Shown here: positions 42,825 through 53,640 of the stretch, one piece after another | How the letters are laid out: each line of letters starts with the position of its first letter | Numbering within the stretch: the stretch's first letter is position 1 | Assembly (NCBI GenBank): GCA_902728285.1 | Contig: CACVBU010001120.1 | Coordinates: 124,001-188,000, forward strand | Direction of reading: 5' to 3' | Source of the DNA: Clytia hemisphaerica | Taxonomy: Eukaryota; Cnidaria; Hydrozoa; Leptothecata; Clytiidae | DNA length: 64,000 nt | Position numbers and translations under genes: made by a program | Notes under the pieces: model-generated | What the model was told of the DNA's origin: nothing | Databases searched by the model: none | What the model saw: only the letters and a program-made list of their open reading frames with translations

Positions 42825-42912
42825 TTTCTATGATGAGACTGGGTTATCCAGAATTTTATTTATTTACATTTATTTATTCACGAGAATTTGATGAAAGTCT
42901 ATTTTGATTATA
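42825..42912 (+). mobile_element. Detached LINE 3' end
   Basis: TTTTCTATGATGAGACTGGG through GAGAATTTGATGAAAGTC repeats the 3' UTR at 39038-39125 with a 6-bp ATTTAC length difference and few substitutions. No RT sequence precedes it, so it is a severely 5'-truncated copy. Confidence 0.75.
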
Positions 42913-43061
42913 TATATAAGTTCCAACAATTCTTCACGAAAACTGTTTCTTGAATAATCAGGTGGTTTGTTCAACATTAAAAGTTTGATAGGTCGGTTAC
43001 TGAAGGTTTCTTTTGAAAATTCGATACAAGTTTAACCTGCCGCTCTATTACATTCTAAAAT

Positions 43062-43322
43062 TTAAATTGAAGAATTAAAACAACATTCATTATTTTGGAA
43101 TCGATTAACAGAATTGTTGTTGTATTCAATATTGAAATCACCAAGTATTTGATCAACTTCATTTGTATCACTTGACGGTGACAATTGAGTTTCAGTAGGA
43201 CATAATAAGTCACTGCTCATAAGAGTTTTACACTTTGTAATGTCAATTGCATGTTTCTTCAAAGAGCGAACATTAAGGAGTGAAATTTGAACATATTTGC
43301 CTGGAGTCAAAGCAGAAGAAAT
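43062..43322 (-). pseudogene. APE-type endonuclease start of the Helentron
   Basis: Reads ISLLNVRSLKKHAIDI, then DLLCPTETQLSP, matching the first two blocks of APE-like endonucleases (N-x-RS, and the E in TETxL). It follows the helicase end (GLEFLL) after one frame break. It stops after about 80 residues (LGDFNIEYNNNSVNRF), so the catalytic C-terminal blocks are lost. In known Helentrons this domain is fused to the helicase C-terminus. Confidence 0.7.
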
Positions 43323-44458
43323 TCAAGTCCTGCCTCGTTGTTTGCACGGATAGCTTTTCTATCGTATTCACCTGTCAAAAACAATCCATTTATGTTTGTT
43401 ACTCTGGATAGACTAAAATACATTTGACCTTCATTGAAATATCTTTGCGATAATAGATCAAAACTTACTACTGCTGATTGAAGTGTTAGTCCTTGGACTT
43501 TATGACTTGTACATGCACAGGATAAGGAAATTGAGTTCTTCGAACCATTAAAGGTTTTTCCTTTTTCTTTTGATTTTTCTTTTCCTTTCTTGTGTTAAAA
43601 GTGGCTTCTGCCCTTCCAATCAATATCCAATCATTTTCTCTACAGACATGATCTAAATTAGGTCCTTTTTTGCCTGCTAGAACATCATCAAGTTTAACAT
43701 AGACACCTGGTATGGTATTACCAGAGTTATATTTAAATCCCATTACTGTTCCAACTTGACCGTTAACCAGTCTATCAGTAATGTCAATATTCTTGCAAAT
43801 TAAAATTCGGGCACCTACTTTCAATTCTAATACACTGGCAAGACCACCTGTTTCTCTTGCTTTTGCAGTTTCAATAAATCTGACATCTTGGTTTGTTAAA
43901 CAGTCTGTGCCACTAACTCGATCAGAAATGGGAAGAATCCTGCCGAACTGGAAATTAACTTAACACCCAAACGGGTTAACGGACTTCCAGATCGTACAGC
44001 TTCGCCAAGATTCAGTCAACTTCCCAAAGAGGAAGAATCTTCGAAAACGGGCAGAAAAAAATAGAGTAAGTTCTTCCCGTTCAGGAAGGTTCTTCCCATT
44101 TCGGAAGAATCTTCCCGATCGAGTTAGTGGCACAGACTGTTAAATACTTAGGAACTTCATCTTGTGCAATAATCAAATGATTTTCAGTTGGTAATTCATT
44201 GAGTTTTTCTATGTTATATGCATCAACTGGTTTATTTTCTGCAAAAATATGAGTCACATCAGAGGGATAATCTGGACTGTCTTTTGCAATAAATCTAGAT
44301 TTTAAAAGTTCTTCTTTTTCTTTGTCTAGCTCGCCTAAACGAATTTGATTCAAGAGGTCAATAAAATCAATATCATCTCTCTGTCTCCACCTTTTTATGC
44401 AATGAGTATTTGATAGATATCGTAACACCGCATCAAAAGGTATGTGATACATATCCAT
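43323..44458 (-). pseudogene. PIF1-like helicase, C-terminal half only
   Basis: Starts in RWRQRDDIDFIDLLNQIRLG and continues through IAQDEVPKYLT, then (after the inserted element) NQDVRFIETAKARE, LKVGARILICKN, VNGQVGTVMGF, and RRTQFP. After a frame break near 43520 come TSHKVQGLTLQSAVV, MYFSLSRVTN and LFLTGEYDRKAI. The KVGAR, VNGxxG and SLSRV blocks are classical PIF1/Helitron motifs. The ATP-binding Walker A and B part expected between this and the Rep module is absent at the junction near 44460, which points to an internal deletion. Confidence 0.8.
43901..44139. mobile_element. 239-bp miniature element inside the Helentron helicase
   Basis: Ends CAGTCTGTGCCACTAACTCG and CGAGTTAGTGGCACAGACTG are perfect inverted repeats, flanked by direct repeat TTAAA (43896-43900 and 44140-44144). 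Removing it with one TTAAA restores the helicase frame KYLTNQDV. The interior repeats GGAAGAATCTTCC-like palindromes. Confidence 0.95.
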
Positions 44459-45560
44459 ACACCTTCAGTATCTGAATTTCTGGGGTAATGCGCACAACGC
44501 ACTTGTTTCTGTTAGGCTGATGAAGTCGAAGTACAAGTGGAACTTTGCGGCATTTTAGTTTACCTTTCATTGAACAAAGTGAGAGATGGTTTGATTCTAT
44601 CAAATTATCATCCAATTCATTAGGCTGGCAATCATTTTCACTACATTCTTTATAGACAACACTGTAGAATCTCAAGAATTCCGCATAACACATTTCAGCA
44701 ATAGGTTTATTAGGTCCAGTTCTTTCTCTTGGTCTATCACAATACCGGTCAAGCATATTACTTTTGAAAATTGAAGTACTATCTTCAGGCAACTCATTAA
44801 TTTCATCTTCTCTAAGGCAAATTCTAAATCTCTTTTCTGGGGCATTAGTATTTGCAAAAGTTACACCTGGATAGAGCTTACGAAGCCATAGCTGTGGCAT
44901 ACTGAGATAAACTACTTCTTGCACTGACACTTCTCGCTTTGACACGTAGGCATGCGCAACAGATTTCATTTGTTCATGTTTGTCACCGCCATTTTCAAAA
45001 GCATATTTAACAGCTTTGGTCATAGCATGAGATATTTCATCTTCAGTTTTAGAAAGATATGCACACATGTAAGTTGCAGCTTTGTAATAATTAAATACTG
45101 GTTGAATATAACAGATTTGCTTGCCAAGCTTTAAGACCTTCGGTAAAGTAGTTATTGACAAAGCATGCATTTGTATTGCATTTCAAGTAAATATGAAAAT
45201 CTTCATCTTCAGATACAGAGAGAGCATATTCATAATCTTCCTTTGGAATATCTAATTCAGCTAGGACTTCATTGATGGTAGGAACTGGATTAAAATTTTC
45301 TCCATCAGGGCTGAAAAAGTTTCTTTTATCAGGATTAAGGTACTCATTGATGTATGTCCTTACTTTTGTAAAAACTTCTTTTCGCAGAGCAAGTATGGCT
45401 TCTCTTTCCTCATGTGGTAGTTCTTGTGGCAAGGGCTCAGAAACTATTGTTTTCTCAGAAAAAATTTACCAAAATAAAACCTGCAGGGAGTGTTTTTATA
45501 TTTACGACAAGTTTTTGAATGGCGGTGTAGTTGTTATGTCTACACAAGGTTAAATAATTT
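44433..45560 (-). pseudogene. Helentron Rep, C-terminal part with tyrosine region
   Basis: The frame resumes after broken sequence (about 45560-45432, where TCRKYKN and CRFYFGKFF are still readable). It reads EEREAILALRKEV, CNTNACFVNNYFTEGLKAWQAN and, after one break near 45110, FNYYKAATYMCAYLSKTEDE, which holds the candidate catalytic tyrosines. It then runs through VYLSMPQLWLRKLYPGVTF, EFLRFYSVVY and KCRKVPLVLRLHQPNRNK. These are typical of the Rep-to-helicase linker in Helitron-like elements. Confidence 0.75.
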
Positions 45561-45598
45561 GTACTCATCTTTTGTTTCCTTGGTCAATACTGGTGCAT

Positions 45599-46598
45599 TT
45601 AAAAAAGAAAGGAATAAATAGCGCTTCCGCGTACTTGAAATTCTACTCGATTAGCGTAGAAAGTTGTTTTACCGAGTGGGCCGTCCAAAACAATCGTTTT
45701 AAAAAATACTTCTACTCTGTATTGAAAATGCCCTGCTACAAGTACAGGGTTACTATTTGATAAATCACACCTTTCGTTATAAGAAAGATTCTCGATAAAT
45801 TCATCGGTTACGTTTTGACCCTTGAGTTTGTAAATTATGGAGATGAGTTCGTTCCAACGAAGGTCTGCACAACTCAATGTCTGAAAGAACGTTGGTGGTC
45901 CTAATTGTTTAACCATTGCTAAAACTTCTTGCTGGAATTCTTTTCCAATATGCTGGAGTTCCTTTAACAGTACTCATGAAGGCAAAAGCTTTATCATTTG
46001 CTATGAATTGCATTACTGTTTCTTTGAAATTCTGACTTAACATACCAGCATTTAAATTTGAGCCAGCAACTTTTCTCATTGCGACATTTATCTGATTGGT
46101 CAAAGACACTTGCTGAGTTACAAAATTAGCAAAAAATATGTAGTCTGGGTCTGAAGCAAACTTTTGTGTGTAGTTCAACAAACGCTGGTTGAAGTATTTG
46201 GATGGACTTAGTTTAACATCACGTTCAACTTTGTAACCAAATTTACCTTTAGGAAATAAATGAGGATGTGCAAGCATTACACAATTTTCATCATTCAAGA
46301 TTGAAAAAGTTTTTTTACCCTGGCCAGGCGCTAGCGACAAAATTTCATTATCTACTTCTGCATCAGAAGGAGTGTGAGGCATTAGAGTTGTTTCATTTGA
46401 ATTTGAGTGATGAGCTTCAAGTGGGTTGTCAGTTGTCTCAAGCTCTTCAGAATCTGAAGCATTGATGTGTGGTTCATCAGGTTCAATGCTATCGTCATTG
46501 GAAGCAATTCCACTCAATTGGTCACTTTCATTATAATTTGTTTCCTCATTATTTGCAGAATTTTGTATAAGTCTCATCATTTGAAATATTTCTGACAT
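45599..46598 (-). pseudogene. Helentron Rep N-terminal domain with lost HUH motif
   Basis: Reads PGQGKKTFSILNDENC, AHPHLFPKGKFGY, LSPSKYFNQRLLNYTQKFA, NVAMRKVAGSNLNAGMLSQN and, after a break near 45910, MVKQLGPPTFFQTLSCADLR, NPVLVAGHFQYRVEVFF and GPLGKTTFYANRVEFQVRGS. The family's H-U-H metal site should follow directly; here the residues are AIYSFLF and then a stop, so both histidines are lost. The rest is well preserved, so decay is recent or the change was selected. Confidence 0.8.
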
Positions 46599-46604
46599 TA
46601 ATTT

Positions 46605-46980
46605 CTATGTCTTGATAAAGAAATCTGTGAAATAATTCAAAACGCGCTGAATGAAATCAGGTCTGATTGGCTCAAAAACGACATGTTCTTTATCTTCCAA
46701 TTTTCTTTTGAGTTTAACAATGACTAATCCATTATCATTTGCTCTTCTTGGTAAAGTATTAGCAATATCTTCAACATCAACAGGTACATTACAAATAGTA
46801 CCTTTTGGCATGATTGCAATTTTTTTGAATAATATTCTGCGAGAAATCAAAATCTTTTCAAGCCTGCGAAGAGTATTAAATTCAGCAGGTAATTTGTCAA
46901 GGCCAAGTTTATTTTTGACCGATTGACATGGCAATTTATTATTTTTAAGTTTGCTATGGCATGTTGTGCAAATATATAAT
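46605..46980 (-). pseudogene. Small conserved domain upstream of Helentron Rep
   Basis: Reads SVKNKLGLDKLPAEFNTLRR, LEKILISRRILFKKIAIMPK, GTICNVPVDVEDIANTLPRR and VIVKLKRKLEDKEHVVFEPI. This is the domain that precedes Rep in Helitron-like polyproteins (the family annotated in databases as DUF6570, from memory). Upstream (46980-47205) are Cys-rich remnants (CNRCL-like) that suggest a zinc-binding segment. Confidence 0.65.
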
Positions 46981-47204
46981 GGCCAGAAATAACTTCAGAA
47001 TAATAACATTCTTGCGGCATATCATACTTTTCAGGTGAACATTTGTTGACTGTTTTTCGATAGAGGCATCTGTTACAGCAAACACAGATTTAGAAAGGAC
47101 CTTCTTAATAAGTTTTTAAAATGTTGATACTAAATCATCTTTTTCATTTTTGCGCTTTTTGTTTGCAGCTGCATTATTTTTCTCATAGTGTAATTTTTTT
47201 ATTT

Positions 47205-48400
47205 CACATACCCGCCCGCCCTTTGTTATTTTGATAATAGAGTCTATATTTTTCATATATTTTCTCTTTGTTTTGGGAACGATAGTTTTTATTTTCTTCA
47301 TTAAATTTCTCTTTGTTTTTGGAACGATAATTTCTCTTAATTTGATTTATTTTTTCTTTGTTTTTGAGATGGTAATTTTCATTTTTCTTACTTATTTTCT
47401 CCTTGTTTTGAGACTGATAGTTCTTTTTGTTTTCAAGAATTGCTTCTTTGTTTTTTTTATACCATGCTCGATTACTTTCTTGGTGTTTTTTACGCTTACT
47501 AGAAATATTTCCATTATTTTTGCGCTTTCTGGTAGAATTTCTTATGAATGCTGAAAAGTCTCGTTGGAGAAATTGTTTGAGCTCTACTTTTAGTTCAGAA
47601 ACTTGAACGAATTGAATCTCAAAATAAGTACTCTCTTTTTCCATTTGTTGTAAATAATTGGACGTATTTCTCAATTTCAGAAATGTTGTGAAACTTCAAG
47701 AGACAAGGCTTTCCGTTTGAGGGATCAAGCAATCCCAGTTCATTTCGACTATGTGAGTCAAAGATAAAGTAGCCATGAGTGAGACTCATAATTGCAATAG
47801 TAAAACCATTTATGATCATTAAGGCATTGAATTCTAAGTTTTCAAATTCACTCAGAGGGATTTGAAGAAAAGGATAATCATTAATCAGTTTTGCCTCGCC
47901 ATTTGGAAAATTCAAAAAGTTGAAATCGGTTATAATACCATTTATTTCAATGAAACGCGGCATTTCATCAACAGAAAGATGGGAATTCGTATTAAGTTGT
48001 TTGTACAATTTGTCTCCTTCTACTAATATTCTGTCAAGGTCTGTAGTCTTCCAAAGATTAACGCGGCGAAAATCAGACGAAAAGATAGCATACAGGCAAT
48101 TGACACTATATTGAGTCCCAGCTGTTTGGCCAAATAATTCCTCATTAGCTTGATTAAATGAACCTAAAACAACTTTTGAAACTTGGTATGTTGGCAAATT
48201 TGACATGCTTTTAAATTGAAATTGACTGGAAATATATTCCCTTGGTTTGGCAGGTTTAGCAAGCTTCGTAGGCTTAACAAGTTTGACAAGTATGACAAGT
48301 AGTTATGGGTGTTGTAGCTGCTTGTCTGATATATATCACAGGCAAGCTTAATGCTATCTTTTTGATAATTTGTAAGTGAGGTAGATGTACCAGTGTACAC
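47205..48400 (-). pseudogene. Protease-like N-terminal module plus Lys-rich repeat of the Helentron
   Basis: Reading starts near 48400. After one break near 48190 it gives KVVLGSFNQANEELFGQTAG, VNCLYAIFSSDFR, LVEGDKLYKQLN, FNALMIINGFTIAIMSLTHG and YFIFDSHSRNELGL. The DSH string and layout resemble the cysteine-protease-like modules fused to some Helitron-like proteins. The Cys expected after the G-x-Q is Tyr here, so activity is doubtful. After another break near 47640 comes a lysine-rich tract of about seven YRSKNKEKIxEKNKN-type 15-16-residue repeats. The protease assignment is an inference from layout. Confidence 0.5.
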
Positions 48401-48920
48401 TTACTGCTATCTTTTTAGAAAATAACTTTGAAAAGGATTTAACAAACTTTGAAATTAATCAATAACTCTCACCTCAATATGATGAAAGTTGGTTAAAGAC
48501 TGCTTGAAATTTTCTCCTTGTCCAGGTCAATCATCAACCATCACGACAGCATGTGAAACAACTCAGCCAACTACTACTGCGTACTGGGAATTTCATAATG
48601 GACCGTCAATGCGCTCAACTTTCACAATTAACCCAATCTGTTTGGCTCATTCGTGAAATTATGCGCGCATATTCGCCAATTTACGCCATCGGAATATCAG
48701 ATATAAATACCAAAACATACACAGGGGTGGTGTCAAATATTCGGTGTTCTTTGGACATTTCCGATAGGAAAACGACGTAGTTTTAATTTATGCATACTAA
48801 GAATATAAGCCCGAAGGACTAGAAGCTAATTTTCAACCTTTCCCAGGCAAGAAAAAGTGAAGCCACTTATTCTCCAAACAGAACGCACCATAAACATGAC
48901 GACGGATTGCGTACGTACTA

Positions 48921-49077
48921 CCTTATTGACCCTTATTACACCATTTCGATGATACTTTTCGTATTTTCCTACCCAAAAATGGCACTTCGATGGAAATTTT
49001 TGTCACTTTTTGCTGTTATGATATTTAGCGTTAGCCCAAAAATGGGCAGTGCAGTGGCGTAATAAGGGCCGACAAGG
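48921..49077. mobile_element. 157-bp TA-flanked miniature element
   Basis: CCTTATTGACCCTTATTACA and the inverse TGGCGTAATAAGGGCCGACAAGG are imperfect inverted ends (about 22 of 27 matching), with TA on both sides. The interior holds inverted CCCAAAAATGGGC-type motifs. Confidence 0.8.
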
Positions 49078-50453
49078 TATATGGACGATCCCACTTTCGG
49101 GTCAGGGATGACATAATTTGTCACTCTTTTCATGTTCTGGAATCATTACATTACAGTCTCATCCCCCTGCTAGACTGTAGTCTTACTCTCTTTATCTCCT
49201 TCGCTCCCGTAAGCACGTATAAACAAATTTTATAGAAAATCGAACTGAAAGAAACTTTAAAAACAGGAACAAAATGGAATATTCTTTTTGTAAAATCAGA
49301 GTTATTAGTAGAACTTTCAAAACCTTTTGTTGGTTTGTTTTTGTTTAAATGGAAAGTTTTTCCAAAATTCCGACCCAGGCAGGTGGCAGAACCCCCTAGT
49401 CTAGTCCACTCAACTCAACGTCATTAGAAATTATCAGGAAGCAAAGTTCAGTCAAGAGCAGAAAATTTAATCTTTGGTCAAATTATTTTCCGTCCATCAA
49501 AGTTTAAACTTGCAATTGAGACTAATAGAATGACGCCACGTGCAATTGCACCCATCCTCAGGCCCATAGTTGTCAATTTATCAGCCTAGGTACACAAGAT
49601 GAAAACGACTTGAAAGAAAATGTTGTAGAGTTTTGTTTAAAAACAATAGTTATGGCTAGCATAACAACAAAAGATCAAAATCCTAGAACTAAAATAAAAA
49701 ATATAGTTTTAAGATATATACAAACTATGAAACCAAAAACACCTTTTATGGTCTTTGGATAAATTGGATGCTGATCGAAAATTGAAAATCATTTTCTTGT
49801 AAGTCAATTAGAAACTGTTGGAAGGTGAAAGAATGCAGGCGTTCCATAGGCGTTTTAAAACAAAATATCAAAATCTTATGTTTTATAAGAAATATTATAA
49901 AACTGAGAAACCAAAAATGTTGACTTCAGTTTAAAAAACAGCTATAGTCATGGCCAGCATAACAACAAAAGATTAAAACCCTAGAAAATCCTAGTAAAAT
50001 AAAAAATATACTTTTTTCGAGATATTTACAAACTTTAAATGTCAGGAATCCTAAAAAATGTAGAAACTCTACACAAAATTTCCAAAAATATCAAAAACAG
50101 GCTCAAAATATCAAAAGAAAATGAATGTTAAAAGTATAAATGTTTTGTGGACTTAATTGTCTTTAAAGTTTTTTATTGATTTTTTGAGCTACTTTGTTCC
50201 ATTACAGAATCTAATTTTTCTTTGTCCAATTGTTCACTGTCCAATTTCTTTAAGGTATGTGTTCACCTTTCTTGACACATTCTCTTTAATTGATCATATC
50301 TTTAGAACAACAAATTTTTATATATCAAAAGTATATATTTTCTGAAAGCCAATAATGTTCTCTTTCTAATGGTAAAAGTTTCAGCTGAATTTAAAAAACT
50401 GGGCAGGATATAATTAAAATCTTAAGAATTTTAACCTTACCTACTTTAAAGGA
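49078..50453. other. No gene; diverged direct repeat at 49640 and 49930
   Basis: GCATAACAACAAAAGATCAA with following AAAATAAAAAATATA and GATATATACAAACT (49650-49725) recurs at 49945-50035. The two copies are about 290 bp apart. An AT-rich hydrophobic open frame at 50157-50345 shows no motif. Confidence 0.5.
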
Positions 50454-50766
50454 GTTAAAGTCACCCATAGCTTTTGAATTTTGAAAAAATAATTTAGATA
50501 CTATGTTCCCAATAGATCGAACTAAAAAAGTGTCTTGGGTTTTTTTTTGGAATTGACTTTAACTCTTTAAATCCTAAATTCTGTAAAAATATCGATAAAA
50601 AAGTAAATTTAAATATGATTTTTTCAGTTATCTGTAAATTGAGGAAAAACAACTCGGTTAGAAATAAAATCCGAAGATACTTTTAAGTTTGATCTTTTGG
50701 GAATCTCATAAAAAAAGAATGAAGTCGATATCTAAATGCTATGGGTGACTTTAACTTCGTTAAAAG
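50454..50766. mobile_element. 313-bp TA-flanked miniature element, CTTTAAAGGAGTTAAAG ends
   Basis: CTTTAAAGGAGTTAAAGTCA and CCCATAGC at the left are mirrored at the right (GCTATGGGTGACTTTAACTTCGTTAAAAG), with TA on both sides. The interior is AT-rich and non-coding. Confidence 0.8.
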
Positions 50767-51039
50767 TAGTATGGTATGGTAAAATTTCGTTTTTTTTCTA
50801 CATCAATTTGAAATTTTTAACGAGATGATTGCTGTTTATTTTGAGTAATCAGTGAAATGTGTCAAACATATTACTATTCAATAGAGGTGAGAATAAACAT
50901 CAGCTGAATTCTCTCTTTTGTCTTTGTTGTTTCCGAAAGAGACAATTATTTGAGTAAATAATCCATCATAAGACGAACTTTGTTTTGAAATTTAAATGGT
51001 TATAACTCTGAATCAAAAAAATATTTTAAGATCGCGATT

Positions 51040-52019
51040 TTACCAAAATGAAATCCAGTAACTTTTCTTCCACTTTGACTGAAAAAAATTTTTTTGACAA
51101 AAAATCGGAAAAAAGGTGTACACATACCTTAAACCAGGAATAGTATCAGTGTCTACGAGGTCAATTACTTCATTAACAGAATTGATGGTACGATATGTAA
51201 TTTTAACATTTCTTTTTAAGAGCAACCGAATGAAAACATCATTACTGGTATTCTTGCCAACAAACATTTCCAGAATTTCAGGCTTGGAATTACACGAAAT
51301 TTTAGAATCATCCGTGTGAATAGTGAATGTGACGTTCTTCTTCACGATGACTTCTTCTTCAATGAGATAGTTTCCACAGCATTGAAAGTAGAATCTAGAC
51401 TTTTGGATCTCATTATCACAAGCTGTGCAACAATCGTGGTGTAAGGGTTTTTTCTTCCACCATAACGATCATTCCTGAGCAATTCAATGAGTTATTTTCA
51501 AGAACGGGAAGTTCATTCAGAATTTTGTCATCTTCGATTTCTGTGATAATGGCATTTTCTGATACTCTGAGAACTTTTTTGCCGTCAAACTTGGTTACAA
51601 GGATGTCTGTTATTTTTTAAAAATGTCCTTCTTGGATCTCATTGAAATGATTAAAAAATGTTATTTTGCGAACAACGTTGGATTGATCGATAATCTTACA
51701 TTCTTTAAGTTTTTAATTTTGAAGCGAAGAAGTCGACATGTCTCCAATGTGAAATAGACGGCCAATCATGGTAACACGAGAGTAGAGAGGGCAAGTTTGC
51801 AACACCTCAGTCAATGTGTGATATTTGGCTTCATTTTTGAAAGAGACCTCTTTTTCTTACACAATGGTGTTATCACCAATAATGATATCGTCATTGGAGG
51901 ATTTTTCGCAGTTAATGAAGCAACAAGATTTTGATCGTTCATAAATTTTTGGAGCAAGGGTTTCCTGTCAAGATCGTAGCAAACAGCAAAATTAACGTAG
52001 CACTCAATGTCAAGAAGAT
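51040..52019 (-). pseudogene. RPA-like OB-fold protein pseudogene
   Basis: Minus strand after an acceptor at 52020. Readable blocks in order: DLLDIECYVNFAVCYDLDRK, TLTEVLQTCPLYSRVTMIGR, IIDQSNVVRKITFFN, ITDILVTKFDGKKVLRVSEN, then CTACDNEIQKSRFYFQCC and VTFTIHTDDSKISC. Successive OB-fold-like strands followed by a C-x2-C...C-C zinc-ribbon-like segment resemble the large subunit of replication protein A. Stops interrupt the frame (after SLQN, after EGHF, and near 51420) and there are several frame changes. It could be a host retro-copy or a mobile-element RPA, since Helitron-like elements sometimes carry RPA genes. Confidence 0.6.
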
Positions 52020-52185
52020 CTGAAATAAAATAACAAAGAGAAACTGAGTGAAAGCCTGAAAATTGTTATGTGAAGACTTTGGGAACAGCTCTCCCATTGC
52101 TATCAATAAATGCACTGCACAATATTTACATTACTATTTATATTACTATTATTAAATTTTACTTAATGTTTAAATTAATCTTGGG

Positions 52186-52385
52186 TGTACCTAGTAACAA
52201 GTCTCCCCCGCTAATTCATTTTTTGAAAACTTTCCACCTAGGACATTCTTATTCCACCCCCCCCCCCGCTTATTAAATTCTCTGCTTTTCAGAAATTTTC
52301 CACCCTGGAACCCTCCCCCCGGTTATTAAGTTTTGAGATTTTTTCACCAACCTGCTTTTTCCTAGCTTTGGTTTATTAGGTACCA
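52186..52385. mobile_element. C-tract element with GTACCTAnTAA ends
   Basis: GTGTACCTAGTAACAAG and the inverse GTTTATTAGGTACC are inverted ends. The interior has repeated TCCCCCCGCTTATTAA units, the complement of the AATAAACGGGGG units at 23520. A smaller member of the G-tract family. Confidence 0.6.
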
Positions 52386-53470
52386 GAGAGTACATTATTC
52401 TAAATTATATTTTGGGTTAAAATAAAGAAAATTTTTGCTTATTAAATAAAACAACTTAACTTTTACATATGGTGAAAAGACCATTTTTTAAAGAAAACAA
52501 TTTTTTAGTCCAACAATTAGTGGCAAAAAGATTACGTAGGGCTTTATGTGAATTACAATAAAACAACCCCTATTTCACAAAATTTCATTTTCCAGAGGGG
52601 TGAATAAAGTTTGTCAATACCCTCATATAATTTTTAAGGAATAGCCCATTCCATGTGCAAGAGTAAGTGTTTACATAACATATACAGAGTGTGGACTAAA
52701 CACAAACAGAAAATTTTACCTCTCTATGCCTTTTTCGGTGTTGTCGCCATCTCAATCTAAAAAAACAAAACCATTTTTGTATAAAAAATGGGAAAAAATA
52801 CATCTTCTTAAGTGAATAAACTTACGTCAGTTCAAGAAATTACACAGATCTGTAACGTTGCAAAATTCATGAACCAACAACATTGCATTTTTTTGCAACT
52901 CTTCTTTCAGCGCGTGCTGCAATTTTTGGCAACATTCCCGACGGAAGTGAGTGATTAGAAGCGCTATGACGACCAATTTTCTCAAATGGAAGCAAAATTA
53001 GGCAAAATCTTGCATATTTGAACAAAGAAGCCTTTCTGCAAAAATAATTGTGAAAAAGCCCAAGGGAGCCCTGCAAGAGCTGCTGCGAAATTTGATAATG
53101 AAAAAGCTGCAAAATTTTGTAACATTTTGAATCTCTGCATTCCCCGAACTAAAGTTTTGATGTACACTAGCATGAACAACTCTTTCCGACTAAAATTTTA
53201 AGATAATAAGGATAGAAATGTTATTTTGACAGCCTTATGATCAGAAAATTGTTCACTATTTTAATATGAAATCGTGTGCTATGATTATACATTGCAGCTC
53301 TGTGTAAGTATTGGATGTTTCGCCAGTTTTTATTTTAGAAGAAATATCAAACCAACTCATGAAAGTCAAGCAGTTACAAACATTGCTGTTTTGATGTAAA
53401 AATGGATATACATATACCTTTTAATGTGGAGAATATGATGAAGAAACGCTGCAGTGTGACCGGCCCTCTG
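52386..53470. other. No supported gene
   Basis: Overlapping minus-strand open frames at 52867-53179 have no recognised domain or splice context. Nothing else stands out. Confidence 0.35.
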
Positions 53471-53475
53471 ACCCG

Positions 53476-53640
53476 GGGGGGGGGTACTTAGGCAAAAATG
53501 GGTAATGGGTATGTGCGTGCCTTAAGGGTCGGTTTTTCCACCCTTCTAAAGTCTCTCTAAGGGTTGGTAAAAACACCCTAGTCTCTCTAAGGGTTGGTAA
53601 AAAACACCCTAGTCTCTCTAAGGGTCACCTTTTTGCTGTA
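53476..53640. mobile_element. G-end element, left part with CTAGTCTCTCTAAGGGTTGG repeats
   Basis: ACCCGGGGGGGGGGTACTTA, then GGCAAAAATGGGTAATGGGT and ATGTGCGTGCC are the left end of the 31460 element. Three tandem CTAGTCTCTCTAAGGGT units follow. No matching right end is present. Confidence 0.75.

Larger units (their letters stand above)
43060..48400 (-). mobile_element. Decayed Helentron (Helitron-like rolling-circle transposon)
   Basis: Minus-strand modules in order: a cysteine-protease-like N-terminal part with a lysine-rich tract (about 48400-47205), a small domain (46934-46605), the Helitron Rep-like N-terminal region (46598-45599), the remaining Rep part with the tyrosine region TYMCAYLSKTEDE (45560-44433), a PIF1-type helicase C-terminal half (44458-43320), and the start of an APE-type endonuclease (43310-43062). 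Rep plus helicase plus APE endonuclease is the Helentron arrangement. Frames are broken many times, so it is inactive. A 239-bp element is inserted in the helicase. Element ends were not identified. Confidence 0.85.
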
